A stretch of DNA of 29,896 bases from Verrucomicrobia subdivision 3 bacterium UBA693 (GTDB lineage: Bacteria; Verrucomicrobiota; Verrucomicrobiia; Limisphaerales; UBA8199). Within the stretch, counting starts at the first letter, position 1, and the number at the start of each line of letters is the position of its first letter. Location of the stretch: positions 1 through 29,896 of the forward strand of contig DBMR01000007.1 in assembly GCA_002298785.1 (NCBI GenBank), read 5' to 3'. The translations under genes were made by a program, and so were the position numbers. The notes below the pieces were generated by a model. That model was given only the letters and a program-made list of their open reading frames with translations. It searched no databases and was not told the origin of the DNA. This document shows positions 15,535 to 23,772 of the stretch, piece by piece.

Positions 15535-16623
15535 ATGCGGAACAGACATATCATCTGGTTTGCCTCTCTGTTGGTGACGATTTCGAGCGTGACGGCCAGC
15601 GATCTGCCGCGGGGCCGGGTGATTTTGTGGGGGCGAAATATCGGCGGTCACGATGCCACGGTACCCGTTTCCTGGGAATCGAACTGCGCGGGTGTCGTGA
15701 CCTTTGAAGGAAAACCGCTGACCAATGTGATCGCCATTGCCGCCGGAGCGTCCCATGCGCTCGCACTCCGCGCTGACGGCACGGTGGTTGGGTGGGGGGA
15801 GAATTGTTACGGTGAGGTCACCGGCGGGTCCCGGTTAAACTCCCGGCCGACAAACGGAATCGTCTCCATATCGGGTCATCCGCTCGTTGCCACGGCCGTG
15901 GCTGCGGGAGATGGATTCAGTATTGCGCTAAAGCGGGACGGAACGGTTGTAGCTTGGGGGATGAATGAAATTGGCCAGACCTCCGTTCCGATGGGATTGT
16001 CGAAGGTGGTGGCCGTCGCTGCCGGGAAGCGGCACGGACTGGCCCTGAGAAGCACGGGGCAAGTGATTCAATGGGGGGCGTCCGGCTTCCCGCCACCGCA
16101 AAACTTAAGCAACGTGGTGGCGATCGCGGCCGGAGGAGATCATTTTGGGCGCAATCTTGCGTTGACGCGCGATGGCCAATTAATCGCCTGGGGCGGCGAA
16201 AGCAGTATTGGTGGCGCCACCCCACCGTCCTGGCTGAGCAACATCGTGTCGATTTCGGTAGGCGAGCGCCACAGCTTGGCGGGCACTCAGGAAGGGCGGG
16301 TAGCGGGTTGGGGCGATAACGCGGATGGAGAAGCCACGGGGATTCCGACGCCGAATCATCCGAACCTCGGGGCTGGCTTCGTTGCGCTCTCTGGTGAGGA
16401 ATTGAGCGGGGTGATGGCTGTGGCCTGCGCGAACCGGTACGGCATGGCCGGGATTGGATGCAGCTATAGCCTGGCCCTGAAAAGAGATGGTAGTGTCGTA
16501 GCGTGGGGACGCAGCGGTTTGCGTCCGGTTGGGGTGGCGCCCGGATTGACCAATATTATAGCCATTGCCGCCGGCCGTAATTTTAGCTTGGCGCTGCAGG
16601 CGGAGGAGCCACCGGGAAAGTGA
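15535..16623 (+). CDS. Secreted RCC1-repeat beta-propeller protein
   Basis: A 362-aa protein with a signal peptide (IIWFASLLVTISSVTA) and about seven RCC1-type repeats, recognisable by the recurring pattern VxAIAAGxxHxLALRxDGTVVxWG. Clear units are at IAIAAGASHALALRADG, TAVAAGDGFSIALKRDG, VAVAAGKRHGLALRSTG, IAAGGDHFGRNLALTRDG, SISVGERHSLAGTQEG, SYSLALKRDGSVVAWG and IAIAAGRNFSLAL. Seven blades would close one propeller. Such proteins serve as interaction scaffolds, but the partner is unknown. It lies between two paralogous secreted genes, 43 nt after the first and 143 nt before the second. Confidence 0.88.
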   Translation: MRNRHIIWFASLLVTISSVTASDLPRGRVILWGRNIGGHDATVPVSWESNCAGVVTFEGKPLTNVIAIAAGASHALALRADGTVVGWGENCYGEVTGGSRLNSRPTNGIVSISGHPLVATAVAAGDGFSIALKRDGTVVAWGMNEIGQTSVPMGLSKVVAVAAGKRHGLALRSTGQVIQWGASGFPPPQNLSNVVAIAAGGDHFGRNLALTRDGQLIAWGGESSIGGATPPSWLSNIVSISVGERHSLAGTQEGRVAGWGDNADGEATGIPTPNHPNLGAGFVALSGEELSGVMAVACANRYGMAGIGCSYSLALKRDGSVVAWGRSGLRPVGVAPGLTNIIAIAAGRNFSLALQAEEPPGK

Positions 16624-16766
16624 AAGCCGGGACCCGATGCGTCGTTGAACACGCTGTTGCTGTGCGCCGCGCCAATTGCTCAATGCCTCCCCGCGACGCC
16701 AGGGTTTCCGGCAACCCCGAATGGACAAGTCGCGCAAGTGCTCCGGCGGGATTGGGATATTGAAGT

Positions 16767-17396
16767 ATGAAAACTGTGCAATTATTGACCTGGCTTTTCG
16801 CTTTGGTGGGCGGACTGGCTCAAGTTCGCGGTGACGTGTTCACCAATTATCGAACGATGGACAAACTTTATCCCATCGACACCAACGTCGAGCCTGCGGT
16901 GCTCAAAGGCGGTCCAGCATCGAGGCCGGCAGAGCTCGATCCAGCAGGGAATTGGGGTGAAGTCACCGCCGGACTACAACTTGGGTTGCGCTTCAAAACC
17001 AACACGTTTGCCATCGGCGAGCCGATTATCGGCTACGCTTTCATTCGGAACGCGACCACGAATGCCGTGAGTTACATGGAATACATGGAAATGCACAGTC
17101 CCGGGTGCGATTACACGGTTGTCGGCCCTGAAGGTCAGAAACTTCTCTACCGACTGGGCATTCCACTGCTAGGCCATAGCCTGAGTCGACCAGTCTCCCC
17201 TGGGGATCAGCATCGAGTCTGGGTGCGACTGGATAAAGCGTTCGATTTGAGCCGCCCCGGCAAGTACCAAGTGACGGCAGTGGGAAAATACCCAATTACA
17301 GCCGAGAAACGATCGGTTCCTTTCAGATCCGCTCCGGCTGTGATTCAGATTCTTGGCACCAACGCCCCCGGTTCGGGCTCAAACAATACGCGCTGA
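16767..17396 (+). CDS. Secreted protein with Ig-like/BsuPI-like beta domain, paralog B
   Basis: A 209-aa paralog of the protein at 14871-15491. By eye about two thirds to three quarters of positions are identical, including YPIDTNVEPAVLKGGP, LQLGLRFKTNTF, GEPIIGYAFIRN, MHSPGCDY and VRLDKAFDLSR. It has the same signal peptide (WLFALVGGLAQVRG). The most variable parts are residues 45-60, the segment after the IRN motif, and the C-terminus, which here is Ser/Asn-rich. The function is unknown; conservation of both copies argues that both are used. Confidence 0.8.
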   Translation: MKTVQLLTWLFALVGGLAQVRGDVFTNYRTMDKLYPIDTNVEPAVLKGGPASRPAELDPAGNWGEVTAGLQLGLRFKTNTFAIGEPIIGYAFIRNATTNAVSYMEYMEMHSPGCDYTVVGPEGQKLLYRLGIPLLGHSLSRPVSPGDQHRVWVRLDKAFDLSRPGKYQVTAVGKYPITAEKRSVPFRSAPAVIQILGTNAPGSGSNNTR

Positions 17397-17479
17397 GCCA
17401 GTCCGGTCCGGCTCGCCGTGCGCCAAAAACAACTGTGATCCTGAAAGAACAAAACGAGGATGCTGGTGTTACCAAGGGG

Positions 17480-17686
17480 ATGAAACCTCGATTACGGAGG
17501 AGGCTCCTGGTGGCGGTTTTCGCAGTCGCAATCCTCGCCGCACTCCCTAAAGCAGAGGCGGTGGCACTTACGGAGAAAACCAATGGCATTTATTTGGGGA
17601 TGATGGGTTGGGGAAATCCAGGGGGTCATCCTTCCAACACCAACTCCATAATCCAGGCTAAGGTTGCAGGTCATTTCTTCGGGTAG
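17480..17686 (+). CDS. Short signal-peptide ORF, possibly a truncated secreted protein
   Basis: A 68-aa frame that begins with a good signal peptide: basic MKPRLRRRLL, a hydrophobic core VAVFAVAILAAL and a likely cleavage after AEA. Only about 40 residues follow (including YLGMMGWGNPGGHPSNTNS), too few for a familiar domain. It may be a small secreted protein, or the 5' remnant of a longer gene. No homology is recognised and the ribosome binding site is poor. Confidence 0.35.
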   Translation: MKPRLRRRLLVAVFAVAILAALPKAEAVALTEKTNGIYLGMMGWGNPGGHPSNTNSIIQAKVAGHFFG

Positions 17687-17781
17687 GAGATGAAAGGGGT
17701 GTGTAAAACGGACTGCCCCTGACAAAGCGCTGGCACCGCGAGCTTGCCGGGCTATACTGCTGCCTCGAGAAAGGCCCGACA

Positions 17782-19560
17782 ATGATAAGGATGCAGAAAT
17801 GGCTGTTGATGGCGGCCACTGTTGGCGCGGTGCTGCAAGGCAAGGTGGCTGAAGCCGGCACAAAAGACGAGGAACCTTCCGAGTGGCGGGCGGAACACCG
17901 GATCATCGACCTGCACCAGCATTTGGACTGCACCACCCAGCACCTGGCTCGGGCGGTGGGCATACTCGATGCCGCCGGGGTGGGTGTGGGGGTGAACTTG
18001 AGCGGCGGCACGGTCACCCCGGGCAAGGACGGTGCGCCTTCAGAGTTCGAGCAAAACAAACGCCTGGCCGATTCGTTGTATCCCGGCCGGTTCGTGCATT
18101 ACATGAATCTCGATTACAGCGGCTGGGACGAGCCTGATTTTTCGGAGCGGGCCGCGCGGCAGATCGAGGAGGGGCACCGCCTCGGCGCCGCCGGGTTCAA
18201 GGAATTCAAGCGATTGGGCTTGTTCATTCGGAACCGGGCCGGGGAGTTGGTGAAGGTGGACGATCCCAAACTGGACGCAATGTGGGAACGCTGCGGTCAA
18301 TTGGGTATGCCGGTGTCGATTCATGTGGCGGACCCGAAAGCGTTTTGGCTGCCCTATAACGACGCCAACGAGCGGTGGAAAGAACTCAAGGACCATCCGA
18401 GCTGGTGGTTTGGTGATCCGAAAAAGCATCCCGGCTGGAAGGACCTGTTGGAAGCGCTGAGCCGGGTCATGGAACGGCATCCCAAGACGATTTTCGTGAG
18501 TGTGCATTTCGGCAACAACGCTGAGGAGCTGGATTGGGTGGACCAGGCGCTGACCCGGCACCCGAACCTGCGGGTGGACCTTGCGGCGCGCATCCCGGAA
18601 CTGGGCCGCCATGACCCGGCCAAAGTCCGGCGACTGTTCCTCAAACACCAGGATCGCATTCTGTTCGGCACCGATTTCCAGGTTTACGACCGGGTCATCC
18701 TCGGATCGAGCGGCAAAGAGCCGCCGCCCACCGACGCCGATGCCGAGGTCTTCTTCGCCAAGGAATGGCGCTGGCTCGAGACGACCGATCGCAACTGGCC
18801 GCACATGACGCCCATCCAGGGAGACTGGACCATCAGCGCGATCGGGCTCCCGGCCGCAGTGCAGCGCAAGGTTTACTTCGACAACGCCCGGCAGTTGCTG
18901 GTGCGGTCGCTGCCCGCGCCCCGGCTGATTTCCCGGCGAATCAGCCAGGATCTTGAGATGCATGCCGCCGTGGGACATCCGCTGTGGCAAACGGCCCTGC
19001 CCGTGCGTCTCGACCAGTCGTCGCGCAATGGCGCGGCCCGGCCCGACAGCACCACGGTCGTCCGCTCGTTGTGGTCGCCGGATTATCTCTACCTGCAGTT
19101 TGAGTGTCACTACACGAAGCTGACCGTTTTTGCACCACCACGGCCCGAGGGAAAACGTTTTGACCTGGGCAAAGCCGGCGCCAGCCTTTGGGAGCGCGAC
19201 ATTGTCGAGGCCTTCATCGGGACTGACTCGAGTCATCCGCGCCATTACGGTGAGTTCCAATTGGCGCCGACCAACGAACGCCTGGATTTACTGGTGACCA
19301 ATCTCCCGGAAAAGGACTTCGGCTGGTCGAGCGGCTTTTCATCGGCGGTCAGGGTGGACCCGAAGGCGAAGGTCTGGACGGGGATCATGCGCATCCCGCT
19401 GCGGGCATTGAGTGAGGTCAAACCGTCGGCGGGTGTGCAATGGCGGGTGAACCTGTTCCGTTGCGACCGGGCCAATCGGGCTTTTCTGGCTTGGCGGCCG
19501 GCGTTGGATGGTTCCTTCCACGTGCCCGAGCGATTCGGCGTGCTCGATTTCGTGGAGTAA
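17782..19560 (+). CDS. Secreted amidohydrolase-2 family protein fused to a CBM9-like domain
   Basis: A 592-aa two-domain protein. After a signal peptide (MQKWLLMAATVGAVLQG) comes a TIM-barrel metal-dependent hydrolase of the amidohydrolase-2 type: the metal motif DLHQHLD (H45, H47), H181 in SIHVADPKAFW, H242 in SVHFGNN and D298 in LFGTDFQ are the expected ligand and catalytic positions. From about residue 390 to the end is a beta-sandwich region resembling carbohydrate-binding-family-9-like domains (VRSLWSPDYLYLQFECHYT, WERDIVEAFIG, GEFQLAPTNERLDL, WTGIMRIPLRAL). The substrate is not predictable; the CBM9-like part suggests a sugar or sugar-acid derivative. Confidence 0.82.
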   Translation: MIRMQKWLLMAATVGAVLQGKVAEAGTKDEEPSEWRAEHRIIDLHQHLDCTTQHLARAVGILDAAGVGVGVNLSGGTVTPGKDGAPSEFEQNKRLADSLYPGRFVHYMNLDYSGWDEPDFSERAARQIEEGHRLGAAGFKEFKRLGLFIRNRAGELVKVDDPKLDAMWERCGQLGMPVSIHVADPKAFWLPYNDANERWKELKDHPSWWFGDPKKHPGWKDLLEALSRVMERHPKTIFVSVHFGNNAEELDWVDQALTRHPNLRVDLAARIPELGRHDPAKVRRLFLKHQDRILFGTDFQVYDRVILGSSGKEPPPTDADAEVFFAKEWRWLETTDRNWPHMTPIQGDWTISAIGLPAAVQRKVYFDNARQLLVRSLPAPRLISRRISQDLEMHAAVGHPLWQTALPVRLDQSSRNGAARPDSTTVVRSLWSPDYLYLQFECHYTKLTVFAPPRPEGKRFDLGKAGASLWERDIVEAFIGTDSSHPRHYGEFQLAPTNERLDLLVTNLPEKDFGWSSGFSSAVRVDPKAKVWTGIMRIPLRALSEVKPSAGVQWRVNLFRCDRANRAFLAWRPALDGSFHVPERFGVLDFVE

Positions 19561-19634
19561 AAGCCGGAAACTCAGCGCCTGCACCGTGGATAGCGCTGAA
19601 TCTCAGCAATTCTCGTTTCAGCGATTGCCCCCCG

Positions 19635-19695
19635 TTTGGTGTCCACCCTTTAGGGTGTCCCGGGCCGAAAATCACCCTGAAGGGTGGACACCAAA
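19635..19695. repeat. Long imperfect palindrome (23-bp arms), REP/MITE-like
   Basis: Arms 19635-19657 and 19673-19695 pair over 23 bp with one mismatch (a G-U wobble in plus-strand RNA) around a 15-nt loop. Each arm itself contains a smaller near-palindrome (CACCCTTTAGGGTG and CACCCTGAAGGGTG). It lies 74 nt after the amidohydrolase stop and 98 nt before the activase start; it may work as a transcription end or be a dispersed mobile repeat. Confidence 0.8.
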
Positions 19696-19792
19696 CTTCT
19701 CAGCCGCGTCGGAATGAGAGTTGCTGAATCTGCTTGCCCGGAGCGATTACCCCGGTCAGCATCAGGTTACACCCGGGCACAGCCCCGGCGCT

Positions 19793-20698
19793 ATGGCACA
19801 CGGCTTGGTTTTTAACATTCAGCGATACTCGGTTCACGATGGTCCTGGCATCCGCACGACGGTTTTTCTCAAGGGTTGCCCGCTGCATTGCGCCTGGTGC
19901 CATAATCCCGAGAGCATCTCGCCCCGTCGCGAAATGGTGGTGATGGAAACCCGGTGCATTGGTTGCGGCGAATGCGGGCGGGCCTGTGAACTTGCCGATG
20001 CCGCTGACGGCGAAGGCTGTCTGCCGATCCAGAATGGGCGCTGCACCTGGTGCGGCGCTTGCGTGGAAGCTTGCCCCACTGCGGCGCGCCAGGTTATTGG
20101 GCGGGAAATGAGCGTCGAGGAAGTGATGCGCGCCGTCTTGCAGGATCGCGTTTTCTATGAGGACTCCGGCGGGGGCGTCACTTTTTCGGGCGGGGAACCC
20201 CTGATGCAGCCCGACTTTCTGGCCGAATTGCTGGCCGCCAGCCGGGCGGCGGGATTGCACACCACCGTGGACACCTGCGGGATGGCCAAAATCGAGCATT
20301 TGCTCGGCATCGCGCCGCTGACCGACTTGTTTCTATACGACCTGAAGTTGATGGACGAGGCGCGGCACCGCGAATTTACCGGCGCCTCGAACCGGGTGAT
20401 CCTGGAGAACCTGCAAGCGTTGGGGCTAACCCATCGTCAGATCTGGATTCGCGTTCCCCTGGTGCCGGGAGTCAATGACGACCAACCGGCGCTCGAAAAG
20501 ACGGCTCGCTTCGCCGCAAGCGTTCCCGGTGTTCGCCAGGTCAATGTGCTCCCCTTTCACCGGACCGGCACACCGAAAGCCCGGCGCCTGGGCAAAGCTG
20601 ATTCGCTGGGGGACTTGGCGCCGCCACCGGTCGCCGCGGTGGAAGCGGCGCTCGACGTGTTTCGTCAATTCGGTCTCGAAGCCAGGGCTGGGGGATAA
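19793..20698 (+). CDS. Glycyl radical enzyme activating enzyme (radical SAM), probable HypD activase
   Basis: A 301-aa radical SAM protein that abstracts hydrogen from the glycine of its partner enzyme. The radical SAM cluster motif is C29/C33/C36 in KGCPLHCAWCHNPE. It is followed by a two-cluster ferredoxin insert, C55/C58/C61/C65 (CIGCGECGRAC) and C84/C87/C90/C94 (CTWCGACVEACP), usual for activases of dehydratase-type glycyl radical enzymes. The SAM-binding GGE motif is VTFSGGEPLMQ. ATG 19793 (MAHGLVFNIQRYS) matches the normal start of the family; a TTG at 19721 in frame would add 24 unlike residues. Its target is encoded 42 nt downstream. Confidence 0.94.
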   Translation: MAHGLVFNIQRYSVHDGPGIRTTVFLKGCPLHCAWCHNPESISPRREMVVMETRCIGCGECGRACELADAADGEGCLPIQNGRCTWCGACVEACPTAARQVIGREMSVEEVMRAVLQDRVFYEDSGGGVTFSGGEPLMQPDFLAELLAASRAAGLHTTVDTCGMAKIEHLLGIAPLTDLFLYDLKLMDEARHREFTGASNRVILENLQALGLTHRQIWIRVPLVPGVNDDQPALEKTARFAASVPGVRQVNVLPFHRTGTPKARRLGKADSLGDLAPPPVAAVEAALDVFRQFGLEARAGG

Positions 20699-20740
20699 CG
20701 ATCCATGCACCGGCATTAACTGCTTAACCTGAACCAACTC

Positions 20741-23101
20741 ATGAACGATCGCACCGCCAAACTCCGTCGCCAAAGCCTCGATACCCCGCCGTCCCTTTCC
20801 GCCGAGCGGGCCCGGTTGATCACCGAGTTTTACCAGGCCAATGCCGGCCGTTACACCGTTCCGGTCATGCGGGCGCGCGCGTTTCTGCATCTGTGCGAGC
20901 ACAAGACCCTGTACCTCGGGGATGACGAACTGGTGGTGGGCGAACGCGGACCACGGCCCAAGTCGGTCCCGACCTTCCCGGAACTGACCTGTCACAGCCT
21001 GGAAGATTTGCGCATTTTGAACTCGCGGCCGAAGACGTGGTACCGGGTGGATTCCGAATGTCTCAAGGTTTACGAGGAACTGGTGATTCCCTACTGGCGC
21101 GGACGTTCCATGCGGGACCGGATGTTTGAAGAATTGCCGCTCGATTGGAAAGCCGCTTATGCCGCCGGCATTTTCACGGAGTTCATGGAGCAACGGGCGC
21201 CCGGTCACACGGTGCTGGATGATAAGATTTATCACCACGGCATGCTGGACTTTAAACGGGACATCCGCGCCGCGATGCACCGGCTCGATTTCCTGTCCGA
21301 CCCGCACGCGTACTCGAAACGCGAAACGCTTAAGTCATTCGAGATTTCCTGCGACGCGCTGATGCTATTTGCCGCCCGCCACGCAACACTCGCGCGCGAA
21401 CAGGCGGCGACCGAGCCCCGGCCGGAGCGCCGGGCGGAACTGTTGGAGATTGCGGCGATTTGCGATCGGGTGCCCGCGCACGCCCCGGTGACGTTTCACG
21501 AGGCGCTGCAGTATTATTGGTTCTGCCACCTGGCGGTGATCACGGAATTGAACGGGTGGGATTCGTTCAACCCGGGCCACCTGGACCAGCACCTCCTGCC
21601 GTTTTATGAACGGGGACTGGCGGACGGCTCGCTCACGCGCGAGCGGGCCCGCGAATTGATCGAGTGCTTCTTCATCAAGTTCAACAACCATCCCGCGCCG
21701 CCCAAGGTGGGAGTGACCGCCGCCGAAAGCGGCACTTACACGGATTTTGCGAATATCAACATCGGCGGCCTGCTCCGGGACGGTTCCAACGGCGCCAACG
21801 AGGTTTCCCGGATCCTGCTCGATATTGTCGAGGAAATGCATTTGCTCCAGCCCAGCACCAATATCCAGCTTTCGTGCAAGAGCCCGGACGATTTTCTTCA
21901 GCACGCGCTGCGCGTGATCAGCCGCGGCTACGGGTTCCCTTCCATTTTCAACGCGGACACCGTGGTCGAGGAGCAGTTGCGCCAGGGCAAGACCCTCGAG
22001 GACGCGCGCGCTGGCGGTTGCAGCGGGTGTGTCGAGGTCGGCGCCTTCGGCAAGGAAGCCTACATTCTCACCGGCTACTTTAACCTGGTGAAAGTCCTGG
22101 AATTAGCCCTGCACGATGGCGTCGATTCGCGAACCGGCCTCCAGCTTGGACCCACGACGGGTGATCCGGCTGAGTTCGGGAGTTTTGCGGAGCTTTTTGC
22201 GGCTTTCCGCGCGCAACTGCGCCATTTTGTAGATCTCAAAGTGGCAGGCAGCCGGTTGATCGAGCGGATGTATGCCGAGGAGATGCCGGCGCCTTTTCTG
22301 AGTGTGTTGATTGACGATTGCGTTTTGAAAGCCCGAGACTATAACGCCGGCGGGGCGCGCTACAACAATACCTTCATCCAGATGGTGGGGTTGGGGAGCA
22401 TGGCGGACTGTCTGAGCGCCATCAAGGAGGTCTGCTTTGAACAGGGGAAGGTGTCGTTAAAAGCCATGGTCCAGGCCCTCGACCAAAATTTCGAAGGACA
22501 GGAAGTGCTGCGTCAACGCCTGATGCATCGGACCCATAAATATGGGAATGACGATGACTACGCCGATAACCTCATGCTGGACGTGTTCAATGCGTGTTTC
22601 GCCGAGGTCGACGGTCGCCCGGATGCTCGCGGAGGGCATTACCGGGTCGAGATGCTGCCCACCACCTGCCACGTCTATTTCGGCAGCGTGACCGGCGCCA
22701 TGCCCGATGGCCGCCTGGCGGGGATGCCGCTCTCGGAAGGCATCAGCCCGGTCCAGGGCGCGGATCGGTCCGGTCCGACCGCAGTGCTCAAGAGCGCCGG
22801 CAAGATGGATCATGTGCGGACGGGCGGCACGTTGCTGAATCTCAAATTTGCGCCCAACCTGGTGGGTTCCGAGGAGGCGCTGCAGAAGTGGGCGCACCTG
22901 GTGCGCGGCTATTTCAAGATGGACGGGCATCACGTCCAGTTCAACGTGCTGACCGCCGAGCACCTGCGCCAGGCCCAGGCAAAGCCCGAGGCACACCGCG
23001 ACCTGATTGTTCGCGTGGCGGGTTACAGCGATTACTTCTGCGATCTCTCGTTTGAGTTGCAGGAGGAGATAATCGCCCGGACGGAGCATCAGGAGTTTTG
23101 A
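20741..23101 (+). CDS. hypD: Glycyl radical enzyme, probable trans-4-hydroxy-L-proline dehydratase
   Basis: A 786-aa glycyl radical enzyme. The glycyl radical loop is RVAGYSDYF with G761, and the thiyl cysteine is C430 in GCSGCVEVGAFG. Compared with C. difficile hydroxyproline dehydratase (residue numbers recalled from its structure), every active-site residue is present at a constant offset of four: H156, D274, S330, F336, C430, E432, Y446, T641 and G761 for H160, D278, S334, F340, C434, E436, Y450, T645 and G765. This enzyme removes water from trans-4-hydroxy-L-proline to give pyrroline-5-carboxylate. It pairs with the activase just upstream. No proC lies in the window, so reduction to proline would use a gene elsewhere. 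The name here is unrelated to the hydrogenase maturation factor HypD. Confidence 0.9.
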   Translation: MNDRTAKLRRQSLDTPPSLSAERARLITEFYQANAGRYTVPVMRARAFLHLCEHKTLYLGDDELVVGERGPRPKSVPTFPELTCHSLEDLRILNSRPKTWYRVDSECLKVYEELVIPYWRGRSMRDRMFEELPLDWKAAYAAGIFTEFMEQRAPGHTVLDDKIYHHGMLDFKRDIRAAMHRLDFLSDPHAYSKRETLKSFEISCDALMLFAARHATLAREQAATEPRPERRAELLEIAAICDRVPAHAPVTFHEALQYYWFCHLAVITELNGWDSFNPGHLDQHLLPFYERGLADGSLTRERARELIECFFIKFNNHPAPPKVGVTAAESGTYTDFANINIGGLLRDGSNGANEVSRILLDIVEEMHLLQPSTNIQLSCKSPDDFLQHALRVISRGYGFPSIFNADTVVEEQLRQGKTLEDARAGGCSGCVEVGAFGKEAYILTGYFNLVKVLELALHDGVDSRTGLQLGPTTGDPAEFGSFAELFAAFRAQLRHFVDLKVAGSRLIERMYAEEMPAPFLSVLIDDCVLKARDYNAGGARYNNTFIQMVGLGSMADCLSAIKEVCFEQGKVSLKAMVQALDQNFEGQEVLRQRLMHRTHKYGNDDDYADNLMLDVFNACFAEVDGRPDARGGHYRVEMLPTTCHVYFGSVTGAMPDGRLAGMPLSEGISPVQGADRSGPTAVLKSAGKMDHVRTGGTLLNLKFAPNLVGSEEALQKWAHLVRGYFKMDGHHVQFNVLTAEHLRQAQAKPEAHRDLIVRVAGYSDYFCDLSFELQEEIIARTEHQEF

Positions 23102-23194
23102 GCGTGCAGGGCCGGCGCGCCGGGCGAACGGATGGAAGAAGTGGTTGAAGCCGAGGTGAAATGCTGACACCTTTCGGCGAATCGCGATACGAAT

Positions 23195-23425
23195 ATGAAA
23201 ATCGGAAATTTTGGCAAAATCGGTTTTTTGATGTGTGCGTTGATGGCGTCGATCCTGGCTGGTTCGCTGTTGTCCGGGTGCGCCAGTCACTCCAACAGTG
23301 GTCCCAAGACAACAGCCAGCGTCGGCCAGCAACTGCAGGACCTGGAAAAGTCCTATAAGGATGGCATCATCACTCAGAAGGAGTACGAGAAGCTCAAGAA
23401 AGCCATCATCAAAAATAACGATTGA
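23195..23425 (+). CDS. Small lipoprotein with SHOCT-like C-terminus
   Basis: A 76-aa protein with a type II signal peptide ending in the lipobox LLSGC (C29), so it is probably anchored to a membrane. The remaining part, LQDLEKSYKDGIITQKEYEKLKKAI, follows the SHOCT pattern (short helix, Gly-Ile-Ile/Leu-Thr turn, helix with EYE..K). SHOCT modules occur at the C-termini of many unrelated proteins and are thought to aid oligomerisation. Located 93 nt after the glycyl radical enzyme gene; a functional link is not shown. Confidence 0.75.
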   Translation: MKIGNFGKIGFLMCALMASILAGSLLSGCASHSNSGPKTTASVGQQLQDLEKSYKDGIITQKEYEKLKKAIIKNND

Positions 23426-23443
23426 AGACTCGCCGGGCAGGAG

Positions 23444-23518
23444 GCCCGCGGTGCCCCGCGTAGCGTAGCCGTCCTCGGCTGCGAGTACGGGCACCGTCCC
23501 GGTGCCTGGTGGTGGTTG
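23444..23518. repeat. Dispersed palindromic repeat, copy 1
   Basis: About 75 nt nearly identical to 23665-23738. It contains two hairpins: GTAGCCG-TCCT-CGGCTGC (with a G-U pair) and GGCACCG-TCC-CGGTGCC. The core GCGTAGCGTAGCCG is identical in both copies. Confidence 0.85.
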
Positions 23519-23664
23519 CCGGTCAGACTGAGGACAGGATGAACATGATTTACAGGATTGGGGGACTGAAGAACCACAGCGCGGCAGGGCCTAGGCTTTT
23601 CCATCGTGTACATCCTGGGAATCGTGTCTTTCGCAGTGATTGGTGTTAGGGATGGCGGCGAGAC

Positions 23665-23738
23665 GCCCGCGATACGCCGCGTAGCGTAGCCGTCCTCGGC
23701 TGCGAGTTCGGGCACCGTCTCGGTGCCTGATGTTGGCT
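23665..23738. repeat. Dispersed palindromic repeat, copy 2
   Basis: Same orientation and same two-hairpin layout as copy 1; the differences are scattered substitutions. The 146 nt between the copies contains no gene. Together the two copies fill most of the intergenic space between the SHOCT lipoprotein and the convergent hydrolase-like gene. Confidence 0.85.
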
Positions 23739-23772
23739 AATACGTCCACGATACGCCACTTCCAGAATCGGT

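Noticed and set aside
17719..17758. Promoter for the amidohydrolase gene (CTGACA and TATACT)
   Set aside because: The spacing between the two hexamers is 28 nt, far from the normal 16-18.
18040..19260. A 406-codon minus-strand frame opposite the amidohydrolase gene
   Set aside because: No domain and shadow composition; the plus strand has signal peptide and metal motifs.
22457..23494. A 345-codon minus-strand frame running across the end of the glycyl radical enzyme gene, the SHOCT lipoprotein gene and into the first dispersed repeat
   Set aside because: It crosses two plus-strand genes and starts inside a dispersed repeat, with no known domain.
23444..23738. CRISPR array
   Set aside because: Only two repeat copies, each about 75 nt and internally palindromic, with a 146-nt gap; no short regular repeats and no cas genes.
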